A stretch of 64,000 nt of DNA, taken from positions 186,001 through 250,000 of the forward strand of contig NZ_VEGH01000007.1 in the NCBI RefSeq assembly GCF_007679345.1. The letters are read 5' to 3'. Position numbers and translations under genes: made by a program. Below, one piece after another: positions 1 to 9,346 of this stretch (positions are counted from its first letter, which is position 1; each line of letters begins with the position of its first letter). The notes under the pieces were generated by a model. It ran no database searches and was not told the origin of the DNA. It was given only the letters and a program-made list of their open reading frames with translations. Source of the stretch: Cellulosimicrobium cellulans (GTDB taxonomy: Bacteria; Actinomycetota; Actinomycetes; Actinomycetales; Cellulomonadaceae).

Positions 1-159
1 GGCGCCGGGCTGCGCGCGGCCGTGGACGCCGGGCGGTTCGACGCGGTGTCCGCCGAGCGCGCCGAGCAGGTGCTCTGCCACGCCGAGGACTTCCTGGACC
101 TGGTCCGGGCCGAGCTGGAGAGCGCGGCGGCCGAGGTCGAGGCGGCGCGGGCGGGATGA
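1..159 (+). CDS. C-terminal end of a possible HEPN-domain protein (partial)
   Basis: The frame is open from the window edge to a TGA at 157-159 and its stop overlaps the dinB start as ATGA, so the two genes look translationally coupled. About 52 residues remain, helical and rich in Ala/Glu, with the stretch CHAEDFLDLVRAEL near the middle. This resembles the end of the SAV_6107-type HEPN proteins that I recall lying next to dinB in actinobacteria. The N-terminal part is outside the window, so the assignment rests on neighbourhood and a weak sequence impression only. If correct, it would be a small helical protein of unknown substrate. Confidence 0.5.
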   Translation, partial: GAGLRAAVDAGRFDAVSAERAEQVLCHAEDFLDLVRAELESAAAEVEAARAG

Positions 160-1463
160 GCCGCGGCCCGCGGTCGCAGGACGCGAAGCGCGACTGGGGC
201 GCCGAGGAGGACGGCTGCTCGATCCTGCACGTCGACATGGACGCGTTCTTCGCCTCCGTGGAGCTCGCGCGTCGGCCGCACCTGCGCGGCAAGCCGGTGA
301 TCGTCGGCGGCTCCGAGCGGTCCGTGGTGCTCGCCGCGACGTACGAGGCGCGCGCGTTCGGCGTGCACTCGGCGATGCCGATGGCCGCGGCGCTGCGGAT
401 GTGCCCGCAGGCGATCGTCGTCCCGCCCGACCACGCCGCCTACCTGGAGGTGTCGCGCAGCGTCATGGAGGTGCTGCACGACGTCACGTCCCTGGTCGAG
501 CAGGTGAGCGTGGACGAGGCCTTCCTCGACGTGAGCGGCGCCCGGCGCCGGCTCGGCAGCCCCACCCGGATCGCGGCGCTCATCCGGGAGCGCGTGCAGG
601 CGCGGCACGGCATCACCTGCTCGGTCGGCATCGGCGCCACCAAGTTCGTCGCCAAGCTCGCCTCCGGTCACGCCAAGCCGGACGGGGTGCTGCTCGTGCC
701 GCGGGCCGCCACGCTGGACTTCCTCCGGGTGCTGCCGGTCGGCGCGCTGTGGGGCGTCGGGGAGCGGACCGCCGCCGCGCTCGAGCGCTGGGGCATCCGC
801 ACCGTCGCCGAGCTCGCCGACAGCGACGTGTCCGTCGTGCAGCGCGCCGTCGGCAAGGTCGCCGGCGCGCACCTGCACGACCTCGCCTGGGGCCGGGACC
901 CGCGACCCGTCACGCCGGGGCGCGAGGAGAAGAGCGTCGGCGCGGAGGAGACCTTCGCCGTCGACGTCCGGGACATGCGGGTGGTCGAGAGCAAGGCGCT
1001 CGAGCTCGCGGACCGGTGCGCCGGACGGCTCCGCGCGCAGCGCCTGGTGGCGCGCACCGTCGCGGTGAAGGTCCGCACCTCGGACTTCCGGACGCTCAGC
1101 CGGTCCCGGACCCTGCCGCAGCCGACCGACGTCGGTCGCGAGCTGTACCTGGTGGCCCGGGACCTGCTCGCCGCGGCGGACCTGGGCGGGCTCCCGGTCC
1201 GGCTCGTCGGGGTCCGGGCGGAGGGGCTGACGCCGGCGGCGGAGGTCGTCCGGCAGCCGACGCTCGACGAGGCCGCCGGGTCGAACCCGGACGCCCGGCG
1301 GGACGCCGAGCGGGCGATGGACCTCGTGCGGGCGCGGTTCGGGCGGGCCGCGATCGGTGCCGGGACCCCCGCCGTGGGGCGTTCCGCACGCGAGGTGTCG
1401 GCAGGGTCACCCGCTGCGGGCGAGCGCTCGACTACCAAGTTGTCCGACGGCCATCTATCCTGA
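156..1463 (+). CDS. dinB: DNA polymerase IV (Y-family translesion polymerase)
   Basis: This 435-residue protein is a Y-family polymerase that copies past damaged template bases with low fidelity. The N-terminal catalytic motif HVDMDAFFASVE has the metal-binding Asp at about residue 27, and the second acidic motif SVDEAFLDV is near residue 118. A helix-hairpin-helix/thumb region (GVGERTAAALERWGI) and a little-finger domain (KVRTSDFRTLSRSRT) follow. The last 60 or so residues are a low-complexity tail beyond the usual ~350-residue core. I chose the ATG at 156 because it forms a 4-nt ATGA overlap with the upstream stop. No SOS (LexA) box is visible here since the promoter must lie upstream of the window. 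Confidence 0.95.
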   Translation: MSRGPRSQDAKRDWGAEEDGCSILHVDMDAFFASVELARRPHLRGKPVIVGGSERSVVLAATYEARAFGVHSAMPMAAALRMCPQAIVVPPDHAAYLEVSRSVMEVLHDVTSLVEQVSVDEAFLDVSGARRRLGSPTRIAALIRERVQARHGITCSVGIGATKFVAKLASGHAKPDGVLLVPRAATLDFLRVLPVGALWGVGERTAAALERWGIRTVAELADSDVSVVQRAVGKVAGAHLHDLAWGRDPRPVTPGREEKSVGAEETFAVDVRDMRVVESKALELADRCAGRLRAQRLVARTVAVKVRTSDFRTLSRSRTLPQPTDVGRELYLVARDLLAAADLGGLPVRLVGVRAEGLTPAAEVVRQPTLDEAAGSNPDARRDAERAMDLVRARFGRAAIGAGTPAVGRSAREVSAGSPAAGERSTTKLSDGHLS

Positions 1464-1500
1464 GGTGAAGTAGTCCCGACGGCGGAGCACGGGGGTTGGA

Positions 1501-1890
1501 ATGCCTCTCTCCGAGTACGAACAACGTGTACTGGAGCAGATGGAGCGTCAGCTCACGTCTGATGATCCCCGGCTCGCGAACACGCTGACATCGCGTGGCC
1601 GCAAGCCGGTCCTGCGGTACGTCCTGGGCGGCATCGGTGCCGTCGTGGGGCTGCTGCTGCTGGTGGTGGGTGCCGCGCAGTCGCAGGTGTGGCTGGGTGT
1701 GCTGGGCTTCGTCGTCATGTTCGCCTCCGTCGCGATCGCGTTCACGCGCCCGCGTCACGGCGGCGGACCGGTCGGCGTCGTGCGGCCCGACGGCAGCACC
1801 GCATCGCGCCCTGCGGCCCCCAAGGCCAAGAAGGGCTTCATGTCCCGCATGGAGGACCGCTGGGACAAGCGGCGCGACCAGGGTCGTTGA
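1501..1890 (+). CDS. DUF3040 small membrane protein
   Basis: A 129-residue protein beginning MPLSEYEQRVLEQMERQL, the characteristic start of DUF3040 proteins. An amphipathic N-terminal helix is followed by two hydrophobic segments (about residues 40-60 and 63-80) and a basic C-terminus rich in Lys/Arg. DUF3040 proteins are conserved in actinobacteria; their function is not established. A TATCCT -10-like hexamer at 1456-1461, inside the end of dinB, could serve as its own promoter, giving a leader of about 30 nt. A strong hairpin lies 45 nt after the stop. Confidence 0.85.
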   Translation: MPLSEYEQRVLEQMERQLTSDDPRLANTLTSRGRKPVLRYVLGGIGAVVGLLLLVVGAAQSQVWLGVLGFVVMFASVAIAFTRPRHGGGPVGVVRPDGSTASRPAAPKAKKGFMSRMEDRWDKRRDQGR

Positions 1891-1935
1891 CGACCCGGCT
1901 CACGCCCGCCTGACCCCGGCGGCACCGCCGCACCC

Positions 1936-1960
1936 GGGCCCGCCTCGCCGAGGCGGGCCC
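1936..1960. terminator. Intrinsic terminator-like hairpin after DUF3040
   Basis: Perfect GC-rich inverted repeat: the arm gggcccgcctcg (1936-1947) is repeated as its reverse complement at 1949-1960, so the folded stem has about 11 bp and a tiny loop. It sits 45 nt after the DUF3040 stop, in the spacer between two convergent genes, and could act in both directions. There is no U-tract, which is common in high-GC actinobacteria. Confidence 0.6.
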
Positions 1961-2051
1961 TCGTGCGCCTCCGGGGCGCCGTCGCCCGGGCTGACGACCC
2001 GCCGAGGACGCTCGTGAGCCCCGGGCGCCCGCACACCGGCGCGCCCGGGCC

Positions 2052-2126
2052 CGCCGAGGTAGGACCGTCGCGCCGAGGTAGGACCGTGGGAGGTCCTACT
2101 TCGGCGCGTGGCTCCTATCTCGACGC
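2052..2126. repeat. Nested intergenic inverted repeat starting CGCCGAG
   Basis: The 17-mer cgccgaggtaggaccgt occurs twice in tandem (2052-2068, 2071-2087). It is followed by inverted copies at 2092-2108 (one G-T pair otherwise perfect over 17 bp, loop 2086-2091) and, more degenerate, at about 2110-2126. The element fills the spacer between the convergent DUF3040 and transglutaminase genes. The remaining spacer (1961-2051 and 2127-2233) shows nothing else recognisable. Confidence 0.75.
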
Positions 2127-2233
2127 GTGTCGGGGCTTCCCAGGGCTCGGGGTGCCGCCGGCGGCGGGAGCGCCGATCTCGGGGCGGGGCGTCGATCTCG
2201 CCCTGGGGCGGCCCGGGCTCGGCGTCGCGGCGG

Positions 2234-4480
2234 TCAGGCCTCGGCGGGGAGCGGTGTGGCCGCGGGGCCGTCGCCGGGGGCGCGGGTGCTGACGTCCGTC
2301 AGCACGGCCGCCACCCAGCCCTGGAGCTCGGCCGGGTCGTGCGCCTCGGGGTCGGGTGCGTACCGCTCGCGCTCGAGCGCGCCCGCCAGCGCCAGCAGCG
2401 CGCGGTCGGCCTCGGGCCCGAGCGGCCGCCCGCGGCGCGCCACCACCTGCGCCCGCACTGCTGCGACGGCCTGCCGCGGCGTCCGGGAGTCGGCCCAGGT
2501 GATGCCGGCGCGCCGGAGCCGGTACCGGAGCCGGCGCCAGGCCACCTCGGGCGCGAGCCCGGGAGCGGGCCGTCGGCGGCGGCGCACCGCCAGCGCGGCG
2601 GCGACGCCCGCCGCCACGACGAGCAGCCCGACGACCGCGATCAGCGGCCCGCGGGTGCGCGGGTCCGCGACGACGCCGGGCAGCCCGCCCTGGTCCTGCG
2701 GCGCCGCGGTGGTGGCGGCGGCGCTCGGGCTGCTCGTGGCGCGCGGGGTGGCGGCGGTCGGCGCGGTGGTCGGGGCCGACGCGCTGAACGGGTTGCTCCA
2801 CGCCGGCGGCGGGCCGGTCTGCACGGCCGGGGTCGGCTCGAACCGGACCCAGCCGGTGCCGGGGAAGTACAGCTCGGGCCAGGCGTGCGCGTCGGCGCCG
2901 GTGACCCGGTACGAGCGGTCGGTGCCGAGCTCGCCGGGCAGGAAGCCGACGCCGAGCCGGGCGGGGATGCCGAGCGTGCGCGCGAGCACCGTCATCGAGG
3001 TGGCGAACTGCACGCAGTAGCCGCGGCGGCTCTGCAGGAAGTCCCAGACGGCGTCGTCGCTGCCCCCGGGGTCGATCGAGGTGTCGTAGCGGAACTGGGT
3101 GCCGTCGCGGAAGTAGGTCTGGAGGGCCAGCGCCTGGTCGTACGCGGTCGGGGCGTCGGCGGTGAGCTCGGCGGCGAGGGCGCGCAGGTCGTCGGCGTGC
3201 TCGGTCTCGGGCACGTCGAGGTAGCCCTGCACCTCCTCCGGGACGTCGCCGGAGGCCGCGCGCAGCACGTCGGGGCTGAGGTCGGGCACCTCGACGACCA
3301 TGTCGTAGCGCCCGCCCGCCTCGGTGCGGTCGCGGCTGACCACCTCGTCGCGGGCGGGGTCGTACGTCCACGGGCCGTCGATCTGCACGGTCCGCGGGAA
3401 CGTGCTGACGGGCAGCCGCTGCTCGCGGAGGGCGCCGATGCTGACGTCGACGTCGGTCAGGGTGCCGCGGGAGGCGTCGGGGGCGGCCCCGATCAGGGAC
3501 GGGTCGGAGGCGAGCAGACCGTCGGCGTCCCACTCGGTGAGGTCGGCGCCGGGCTCGCGCTGCCAGGACCGGCCGTCGAAGTCGCGGAGCGTGAACGAGC
3601 GCAGCGGCCCGATGAGGGAGGCGGTGGCGGCGGGCCCGTCGCCGTCGTCGCCCACCCGCTCGACGGTGTAGGTGAGCACGACCTGGGAGGACTGGTCGCG
3701 CAGGCTCTCCCGCAGGTCCAGGTCGTCGGCGAGCCGGACGGGCCCGACGGCCCCGGTGCCGACGTCGGGCAGGTCGACCCACGACCACACGGGGACCGCG
3801 GAGACGGCCGGGCCCGCCGCGAGCGTCACCGCGACGAGGCCCGCGGCGCCGGCCAGCACGACGCCGGCGCGCCGGCCGGAGCGGTCGCGGGACACCGGGG
3901 GCTGGGCGAGCGCGAGCAGGAGCAGGTAGCAGAACCCGGTCGCGGCGAGCGCCCAGGTGCTGCCCGGGAAGCCGAGCACCACGGCGGGCGTCCACACGGC
4001 GACGTACGCGATGCCGGTGAGCGCGGGCATGCCGCAGCCCACCGCGAGCAGGTCGGCGGCCAGGAACACCAGGACCGCCGCGGCCACGAGGATGAGCTCG
4101 ACGGGCGGCCAGACGGCCATCGGCACGACCGAGGTCTCGATCAGCTGGGCCGCCTGCTGCACGAGCTGGCCCGCGTGCTGCACGGTGCCGGGCCCGACCA
4201 GCAGCGGGTTGCCGCCCGGCGGCGTGGCGTAGAAGGCGAGCAGGGCGTACGCGCCGACCACCAGCCCGACGAGCGAGGGCAGCCAGGTGGACCGGGTCAG
4301 GCTGCGGGTGCCGCCGACCACCAGCGCGGCGCCCGCGACGGCGAGGACCGCGCGCAGGACCCAGGTGCCCCCGGCGAGCAGGCCGGACATGGCGCCGAGG
4401 GCCGTGCAGGTGGCGACGGCGGTGAGGGCGGTGGCGGCGGGGGAGCGCCAGCCGCGGCGCAGGGCCGCCCCGCCGCTCAC
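2234..4480 (-). CDS. Membrane-anchored transglutaminase-like protein
   Basis: A 748-residue protein. The N-terminal ~200 residues hold several hydrophobic segments (a membrane domain of the TgpA/DUF3488 type). A non-cytoplasmic part then contains a transglutaminase-like core with the catalytic Cys in RRGYCVQFA, the His in GADAHAWPELYF and the acidic position in VRFEPTPA. A further membrane segment (LIAVVGLLVVAAGVAAALAV) precedes a basic cytoplasmic C-terminal domain of about 140 residues. The GTG start overlaps the DUF58 stop as GTGA. Families of this layout occur with MoxR and DUF58 genes; the substrate is unknown. It could act as a cysteine peptidase or a cross-linking enzyme at the cell surface. 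Confidence 0.85.
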   Translation of the reverse strand: MSGGAALRRGWRSPAATALTAVATCTALGAMSGLLAGGTWVLRAVLAVAGAALVVGGTRSLTRSTWLPSLVGLVVGAYALLAFYATPPGGNPLLVGPGTVQHAGQLVQQAAQLIETSVVPMAVWPPVELILVAAAVLVFLAADLLAVGCGMPALTGIAYVAVWTPAVVLGFPGSTWALAATGFCYLLLLALAQPPVSRDRSGRRAGVVLAGAAGLVAVTLAAGPAVSAVPVWSWVDLPDVGTGAVGPVRLADDLDLRESLRDQSSQVVLTYTVERVGDDGDGPAATASLIGPLRSFTLRDFDGRSWQREPGADLTEWDADGLLASDPSLIGAAPDASRGTLTDVDVSIGALREQRLPVSTFPRTVQIDGPWTYDPARDEVVSRDRTEAGGRYDMVVEVPDLSPDVLRAASGDVPEEVQGYLDVPETEHADDLRALAAELTADAPTAYDQALALQTYFRDGTQFRYDTSIDPGGSDDAVWDFLQSRRGYCVQFATSMTVLARTLGIPARLGVGFLPGELGTDRSYRVTGADAHAWPELYFPGTGWVRFEPTPAVQTGPPPAWSNPFSASAPTTAPTAATPRATSSPSAAATTAAPQDQGGLPGVVADPRTRGPLIAVVGLLVVAAGVAAALAVRRRRRPAPGLAPEVAWRRLRYRLRRAGITWADSRTPRQAVAAVRAQVVARRGRPLGPEADRALLALAGALERERYAPDPEAHDPAELQGWVAAVLTDVSTRAPGDGPAATPLPAEA

Positions 4481-5696
4481 GCCGCGCCGCCCGTCAGACG
4501 CCACCAGGTCGCGGCGAGGTCGGCACCCGGCTCGGCCTGCACGACGCGCCACCCGGCGCGACGCAGCTGCCGCGCCGTGGCGGTGGCCCTCTCGTCGTCG
4601 TCCGCGCCGCGCACGAGCGCCCAGCCCGGGCGCGTCTGGCTGACCCCGGCGAGCGCGGCCCGCCCCGCGGGGCCCTGCGGGCCGAGCACGGCGACGACCA
4701 GCCCGGACCCGCCGTCGGCCTCGTCCAGGCCCCGGATCTCGGCGAGCAGCGCGGCCTCGGCGGTCGCGGCGTCCGGCTGCCCGGACAGGTCGACGGTCGC
4801 CTCGAGCAGCTGCTGGCGGCCGGGCGCCTCGAGCCGGCCGGCGCGCGGGTCGTCGTCGGCGGTCCCCGTCAGCAGGTGGGTCGGGTGGCCGGCGCCGTGG
4901 GTCGCGAGCGCGATCGAGGCGGCCAGCGAGATGCACCACTCGAGCGCGTCCCCGGGGGCCGGCTGGTCGAGCAGCACGGTGACCGGCCGCATCCCGGCGC
5001 GCTCGTCGGAGCGGACGACCAGCTCGCCGCGGCGGGCGCTGCTGGGCCAGTGCACGCGGCGCAGGTCGTCGCCGACGCGGTAGTCGCGCAGCGCGGCGTC
5101 GTCGGGGGCGGCGGAGCGGGCGCCGACGACGGACCGCTCCGGCTCGGCGACCAGCAGCTCGCGCGGCACCGGCAGGTCGACGACGGCCGGCCACACGGTG
5201 ACCGTCTCCCGGGCGCCGAGGGTGGCGCGGACCCGGGCGACGCCGAACGGGTCGGTCCGGGTGACGACCAGGGGGCCGAGCGCCCAGCGGCCGCGGCGGG
5301 TCGCCTGCACGGGGTAGCGCAGGCGGACGGCGCGCGGCTCGCGGGCGACGGTCGCGCGCAGCGGCCGGCCGCCGGACAGCTCGACGGCGGCCTGCTCGCG
5401 GAGCTGCAGGTCGGTGAGCCGGGCTCGCGACGCGCCCCGGGCGAGGCCGACCTCGACCTGGACGTCGGCCGTCCGGCCCACGTGCACCGGGTCGGGCTGC
5501 ACCGTGCGCCGGGTGCGCAGGCCCTGGCCGCGGCCCGGGTCGACGACGCCGACCGCGAGCATGCCGAGCACGACCAGCAGGACGGGCAGCGTGCCGATGG
5601 TCAGCAGGTCGGTGGACCCGAACGCGGTGCCGGTCGCGCCCACGGCCAGGCCGAGGACCACGAGGCCCACGCCGCGGCGGGTCGGGCGCAGGCGCA

Positions 5697-5697
<1 letters not shown>
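4477..5697 (-). CDS. DUF58 domain protein (von Willebrand A-like)
   Basis: A 406-residue protein with two N-terminal transmembrane helices (VGLVVLGLAVGATGTAFG and the adjoining LLTIGTLPVLLVVLGMLAVG). The DUF58 signature around YRVGDDLRRVHWPSSARRGELVVR lies at about residues 195-220. The region after it resembles a von Willebrand A fold. The ATG overlaps the moxR stop as ATGA, and its own stop overlaps the transglutaminase start. DUF58 proteins are consistently encoded with MoxR ATPases and are thought to be their partners or substrates; the process served is not settled. Confidence 0.88.
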
Positions 5698-6701
<1,004 letters not shown>

Positions 6702-6733
6702 GGGGACCCCCTCGGTCGACTGGGGGAAGCCTA

Positions 6734-7050
6734 AGCGGCGCCGGCCCCGGCGCGGGAGGTGAACGCGCACCCGTCCTCCCCACTTCCCCCCACCCGGCCC
6801 ACCCCCGCGCCCTCCACGGCCCTCCCCGGCGGGGCCGCGACGGCGCGGCGCGGCATCGGCACAGGCGCTCTGACCTGCGCAGACGCCGGGGATCGCGGCC
6901 CCCGGCAGCCGCGGTCCGGTGCCGCGCCCACCGCCCGCCCCGCCGCGCCGCGCCCCGCCGGACGCCCGCAACCCTCCACAGCGCTCCACCGCTGCTGACC
7001 TGCGGCGACGCCTCAACTTCACCCGGGTGCCGCCGATTCGCTCGATGCAG
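6734..7050. other. Gene-free divergent spacer between moxR and mraZ
   Basis: About 320 nt with no credible gene on either strand. It holds the putative moxR -10 at its left edge, an inverted pair of phased CTCCAC boxes (6974-6989, described separately), one isolated CTCCAC at 6812-6817, and otherwise pyrimidine-rich low-complexity sequence. Confidence 0.6.
6974..6989 (-). promoter_or_regulatory. Inverted pair of MraZ-type boxes
   Basis: CTCCAC occurs at 6974-6979 and 6984-6989, which is GTGGAG on the minus strand repeated with exactly 10-bp spacing. It has the same hexamer and period as the three forward boxes 60-80 nt downstream. It may be a second MraZ site facing the moxR side. Confidence 0.45.
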
Positions 7051-7076
7051 GTGGAGCGAAGTGGAGTACCGTGGAG
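7051..7076 (+). promoter_or_regulatory. MraZ operator: three GTGGAG direct repeats
   Basis: GTGGAG occurs at 7051, 7061 and 7071, each separated by 4 nt, giving a 10-bp helical period. MraZ is known to repress its own operon by binding short direct repeats upstream of mraZ, and GTGG(A/T)G is the form I recall from actinobacteria. The last box ends 52 nt before the mraZ start. Confidence 0.8.
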
Positions 7077-7128
7077 CCATCGGGTGCCGAGGGGTGCCCG
7101 ATCGCGCGGTCCGGGGGAGGTGGACGAC

Positions 7129-7602
7129 GTGGGGTTCGAGCAGGCGCTGGCCGGGCTCGGCTCCTCCGTGCCCTTCCTCGGGACGCACACCCCGAAGCTG
7201 GACGACAAGGGGCGCCTGATCCTCCCGGCGAAGTTCCGCCCCCAGCTCGCCCAGGGCCTGGTCATGACCCGGGGCCAGGACCGCTGCCTGTTCCTGCTGC
7301 CGCTCGACGAGTTCGCGCGGATGCACGACAAGCTGCGCCAGGCCCCCGTGACCAGCAAGCAGGCCCGCGACTACCTCCGCGTGTTCCTGTCGGGCGCCTC
7401 GGACGAGACGCCCGACAAGCAGGGGCGCATCTCGATCCCGCCGATGCTGCGCTCCTACGCGGGGCTCGACCGGGACGTCGCCGTGATCGGCGCCGGCACC
7501 CGGGTCGAGGTCTGGGACCTGCAGGCCTGGGAGACCTACCTGGCCGAGCAGGAGGCCGGGTACGCGGAGACGGCGGAGGAGGTCTTCCCCGGCGCCTTCT
7601 GA
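7129..7602 (+). CDS. mraZ: Transcriptional regulator MraZ
   Basis: First gene of the division and cell-wall cluster. The protein has two AbrB-like (SpoVT) repeats: [22 protein letters not shown] near the start and [19 protein letters not shown] in the second half, each with the conserved D-x-(K/Q)-GR core. MraZ forms a ring and represses the dcw operon. The GTG at 7129 lies 8 nt after GGGGGAGG and gives 157 residues. An alternative GTG at 7168 gives 144 residues, closer to the usual ~145 length, but has no visible ribosome site. A GTG at 7120 is also in frame but too close to the ribosome site. Confidence 0.93.
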   Translation: MGFEQALAGLGSSVPFLGTHTPKLDDKGRLILPAKFRPQLAQGLVMTRGQDRCLFLLPLDEFARMHDKLRQAPVTSKQARDYLRVFLSGASDETPDKQGRISIPPMLRSYAGLDRDVAVIGAGTRVEVWDLQAWETYLAEQEAGYAETAEEVFPGAF

Positions 7603-7606
7603 CCCG

Positions 7607-7667
7607 CACCACCCCGCAGCACCACCCGGCACCACCCCGCACCACCCGGCACGACCCGCAGCACCAC
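7607..7667. repeat. 10-bp-phased CACCAC array after mraZ
   Basis: CACCAC occurs at 7607, 7620, 7630, 7640 and 7662, with CACGAC at 7650. Copies at 7620, 7630, 7640 and 7650 are exactly 10 bp apart. On the minus strand the hexamer reads GTGGTG, one base from the MraZ box GTGGAG and with the same period. It lies in the mraZ-rsmH spacer. Confidence 0.6.
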
Positions 7668-7682
7668 CGCCCGGCGAGACCT

Positions 7683-7733
7683 CCCCCCGGCAGCTCTGAC
7701 GCACTTCCCCGGCGTCAGAGGGCCGGTGGGGGA
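7683..7733 (+). terminator. Hairpin between mraZ and rsmH
   Basis: The 9-bp perfect stem ctctgacgc (7694-7702) pairs with gcgtcagag (7712-7720) over a 9-nt loop, and is extended outward by an imperfect ccccccggc/gccggtgggg pairing. It may be an attenuator, terminator or processing site that lowers rsmH expression relative to mraZ. Confidence 0.5.
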
Positions 7734-7779
7734 TCTGGTCGGACGGCGGAGGGGCCGCCCGACCACCCCCGTGCCCCAG

Positions 7780-7805
7780 CACCACCCCGCACCACCCGCC
7801 ACGCC
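7780..7805. repeat. Second phased CACCAC array before rsmH
   Basis: CACCAC at 7780 and 7790, then CACGCC at 7800, again with exact 10-bp spacing. It mirrors the array at 7620-7655 on the other side of the hairpin and ends 27 nt before the rsmH start. Confidence 0.5.
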
Positions 7806-7832
7806 CGCACCGCCCGGAGGAAGGAGAGCCCC

Positions 7833-8939
7833 GTGCCCGACGCGCCCGACACCCCGCCCGAGCGCGACGCCGCCTCCCGCCACCTGCCGGTGCTGCTGCA
7901 GCGGTGCGTCGACCTGCTCGCCCCCGCGCTCGCCGAGCCCGGGTCGGTGCTGGTCGACGCCACGCTCGGCATGGGCGGCCACACCGAGGGCGTGCTCGCG
8001 GCGCTGCCGCACGTGCGGGTCGTCGGCATCGACCGGGACCCGCAGGCGCTGCGGCTGGCCTCGGCCCGGCTCGCGCCGTTCGGCGACCGGTTCACCCCGG
8101 TGCACGCCGTCTACGACGAGATCCCCGAGGTCGTCGAGCGCCTTGGCCTGCCCGGCGTGCAGGGCGTGCTGATGGACCTGGGCGTGTCCTCGCTGCAGCT
8201 GGACGAGGCCGAGCGCGGCTTCGCGTACTCCCAGGACGCGCCGCTGGACATGCGGATGGACCCGACCCGCGGCCGGACCGCGGCCGAGGTGCTGAACACC
8301 TACGACGAGGCCGACCTGGTCCGGGTGCTCCGCGAGTACGGCGAGGAGCGGTTCGCCGGCCGGATCGCCCGCCGGATCGTGCAGGCGCGCGAGAAGGCGC
8401 CGCTGGAGCGGACCTCCGAGCTGGTCGACCTGGTGCGCGCGGGCATCCCCGCGGCCGCGCGGCAGACCGGCGGGAACCCGGCCAAGCGCACGTTCCAGGC
8501 GCTGCGGATCGAGGTGAACGACGAGCTGGCGGTCCTGGCCCGCGCGGTCCCCGCCGCCGTCGAGTCGCTGGTCGTCGGGGGCCGGATCGTGGTCGAGGCG
8601 TACCAGTCGCTCGAGGACCGGCTCGTGAAGCGAGCGTTCGCGGCCGGTGCCGAGATCAGCGCGCCCCCCGGGCTGCCCGTGGTCCCGGACACGCACGCGC
8701 CGTACCTGCGGCTGCTCACCCGCGGCGCGGAGGAGGCGGACGCCGCCGAGCTCGCCCGCAACCCGCGCGCCCAGTCGGTGCGGCTGCGCGCGGCCGAGCG
8801 GCTGCGCCCCACCCCGGAGCACCTGCGCCCCGGCCGGGGTGACGCCGGCAGTACCGGCGGTCCGGGCGCCCGCCGCCCGGACCGCAGCCGCGCACCCCGC
8901 ACCCCCCGCACCCCGAACGGACCGAGGAGAACCGCATGA
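7833..8939 (+). CDS. rsmH: 16S rRNA (cytosine-1402-N4)-methyltransferase
   Basis: A 368-residue RsmH (MraW). It uses S-adenosylmethionine to methylate N4 of C1402 in the 16S rRNA P-site region. The SAM-binding motif is [13 protein letters not shown] near residue 44, followed by [10 protein letters not shown] and the family motif [22 protein letters not shown]. The conserved late motif [15 protein letters not shown] is also present. The GTG at 7833 follows GGAGGAAGGAG by about 6 nt. The last 50 residues are a Pro/Arg-rich tail. The stop overlaps the ftsL start as ATGA. Confidence 0.95.
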   Translation: MPDAPDTPPERDAASRHLPVLLQRCVDLLAPALAEPGSVLVDATLGMGGHTEGVLAALPHVRVVGIDRDPQALRLASARLAPFGDRFTPVHAVYDEIPEVVERLGLPGVQGVLMDLGVSSLQLDEAERGFAYSQDAPLDMRMDPTRGRTAAEVLNTYDEADLVRVLREYGEERFAGRIARRIVQAREKAPLERTSELVDLVRAGIPAAARQTGGNPAKRTFQALRIEVNDELAVLARAVPAAVESLVVGGRIVVEAYQSLEDRLVKRAFAAGAEISAPPGLPVVPDTHAPYLRLLTRGAEEADAAELARNPRAQSVRLRAAERLRPTPEHLRPGRGDAGSTGGPGARRPDRSRAPRTPRTPNGPRRTA

Positions 8940-9346
8940 GCGCCGAGCAGGCCGTCCGCGCACCGCGCGTCCGCCCCCGCCCGTCCGAGGCGCCGCGGTC
9001 CGCCCCCGAGCGGCCGCGGCTCCGACTGGTCCGACCGCCGGCGCAGGCGCGCACGCACGTGCCGTTCGTCGTGACCTGCATGGCCATCCTGGCCGGCGCC
9101 CTGCTCGCGGCGCTGCTGCTGAACACGCAGCTCGCGGCGGGCGCCTACGAGCAGCGCTCGATGGACGTCGAGCTGGCGCAGCTCGCGCGCGACGAGCAGT
9201 CGCTGTCGGCGGAGCTGGACACCAACAAGTCCCCGGCGAAGCTCGCGGAGAGCGCCGCGGCGCTCGGCATGGTGCCCGCCGGGTCGACCGGCTGGCTGCG
9301 GCTGTCGGACGGGACGGTCCAGGGCGACGTGGGGGCCGGGCAGTGA
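8936..9346 (+). CDS. ftsL: FtsL-like divisome protein
   Basis: A 136-residue bitopic membrane protein. A basic N-terminal cytoplasmic part of about 40 residues is followed by one transmembrane helix ([18 protein letters not shown]) and an extracytoplasmic coiled-coil segment ([20 protein letters not shown]). FtsL proteins share this layout but little sequence, so the call also depends on its place between rsmH and ftsI. It would join FtsQ and FtsB in activating FtsW/FtsI. It overlaps both neighbours by 4 nt. Confidence 0.82.
   Translation: MSAEQAVRAPRVRPRPSEAPRSAPERPRLRLVRPPAQARTHVPFVVTCMAILAGALLAALLLNTQLAAGAYEQRSMDVELAQLARDEQSLSAELDTNKSPAKLAESAAALGMVPAGSTGWLRLSDGTVQGDVGAGQ

Noticed and set aside
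6812..6827. Third reversed MraZ box set (CTCCAC then CTCCCC, 10 bp apart)
   Set aside because: Only one box is exact and the surrounding sequence is pyrimidine-rich, so a chance match is likely.
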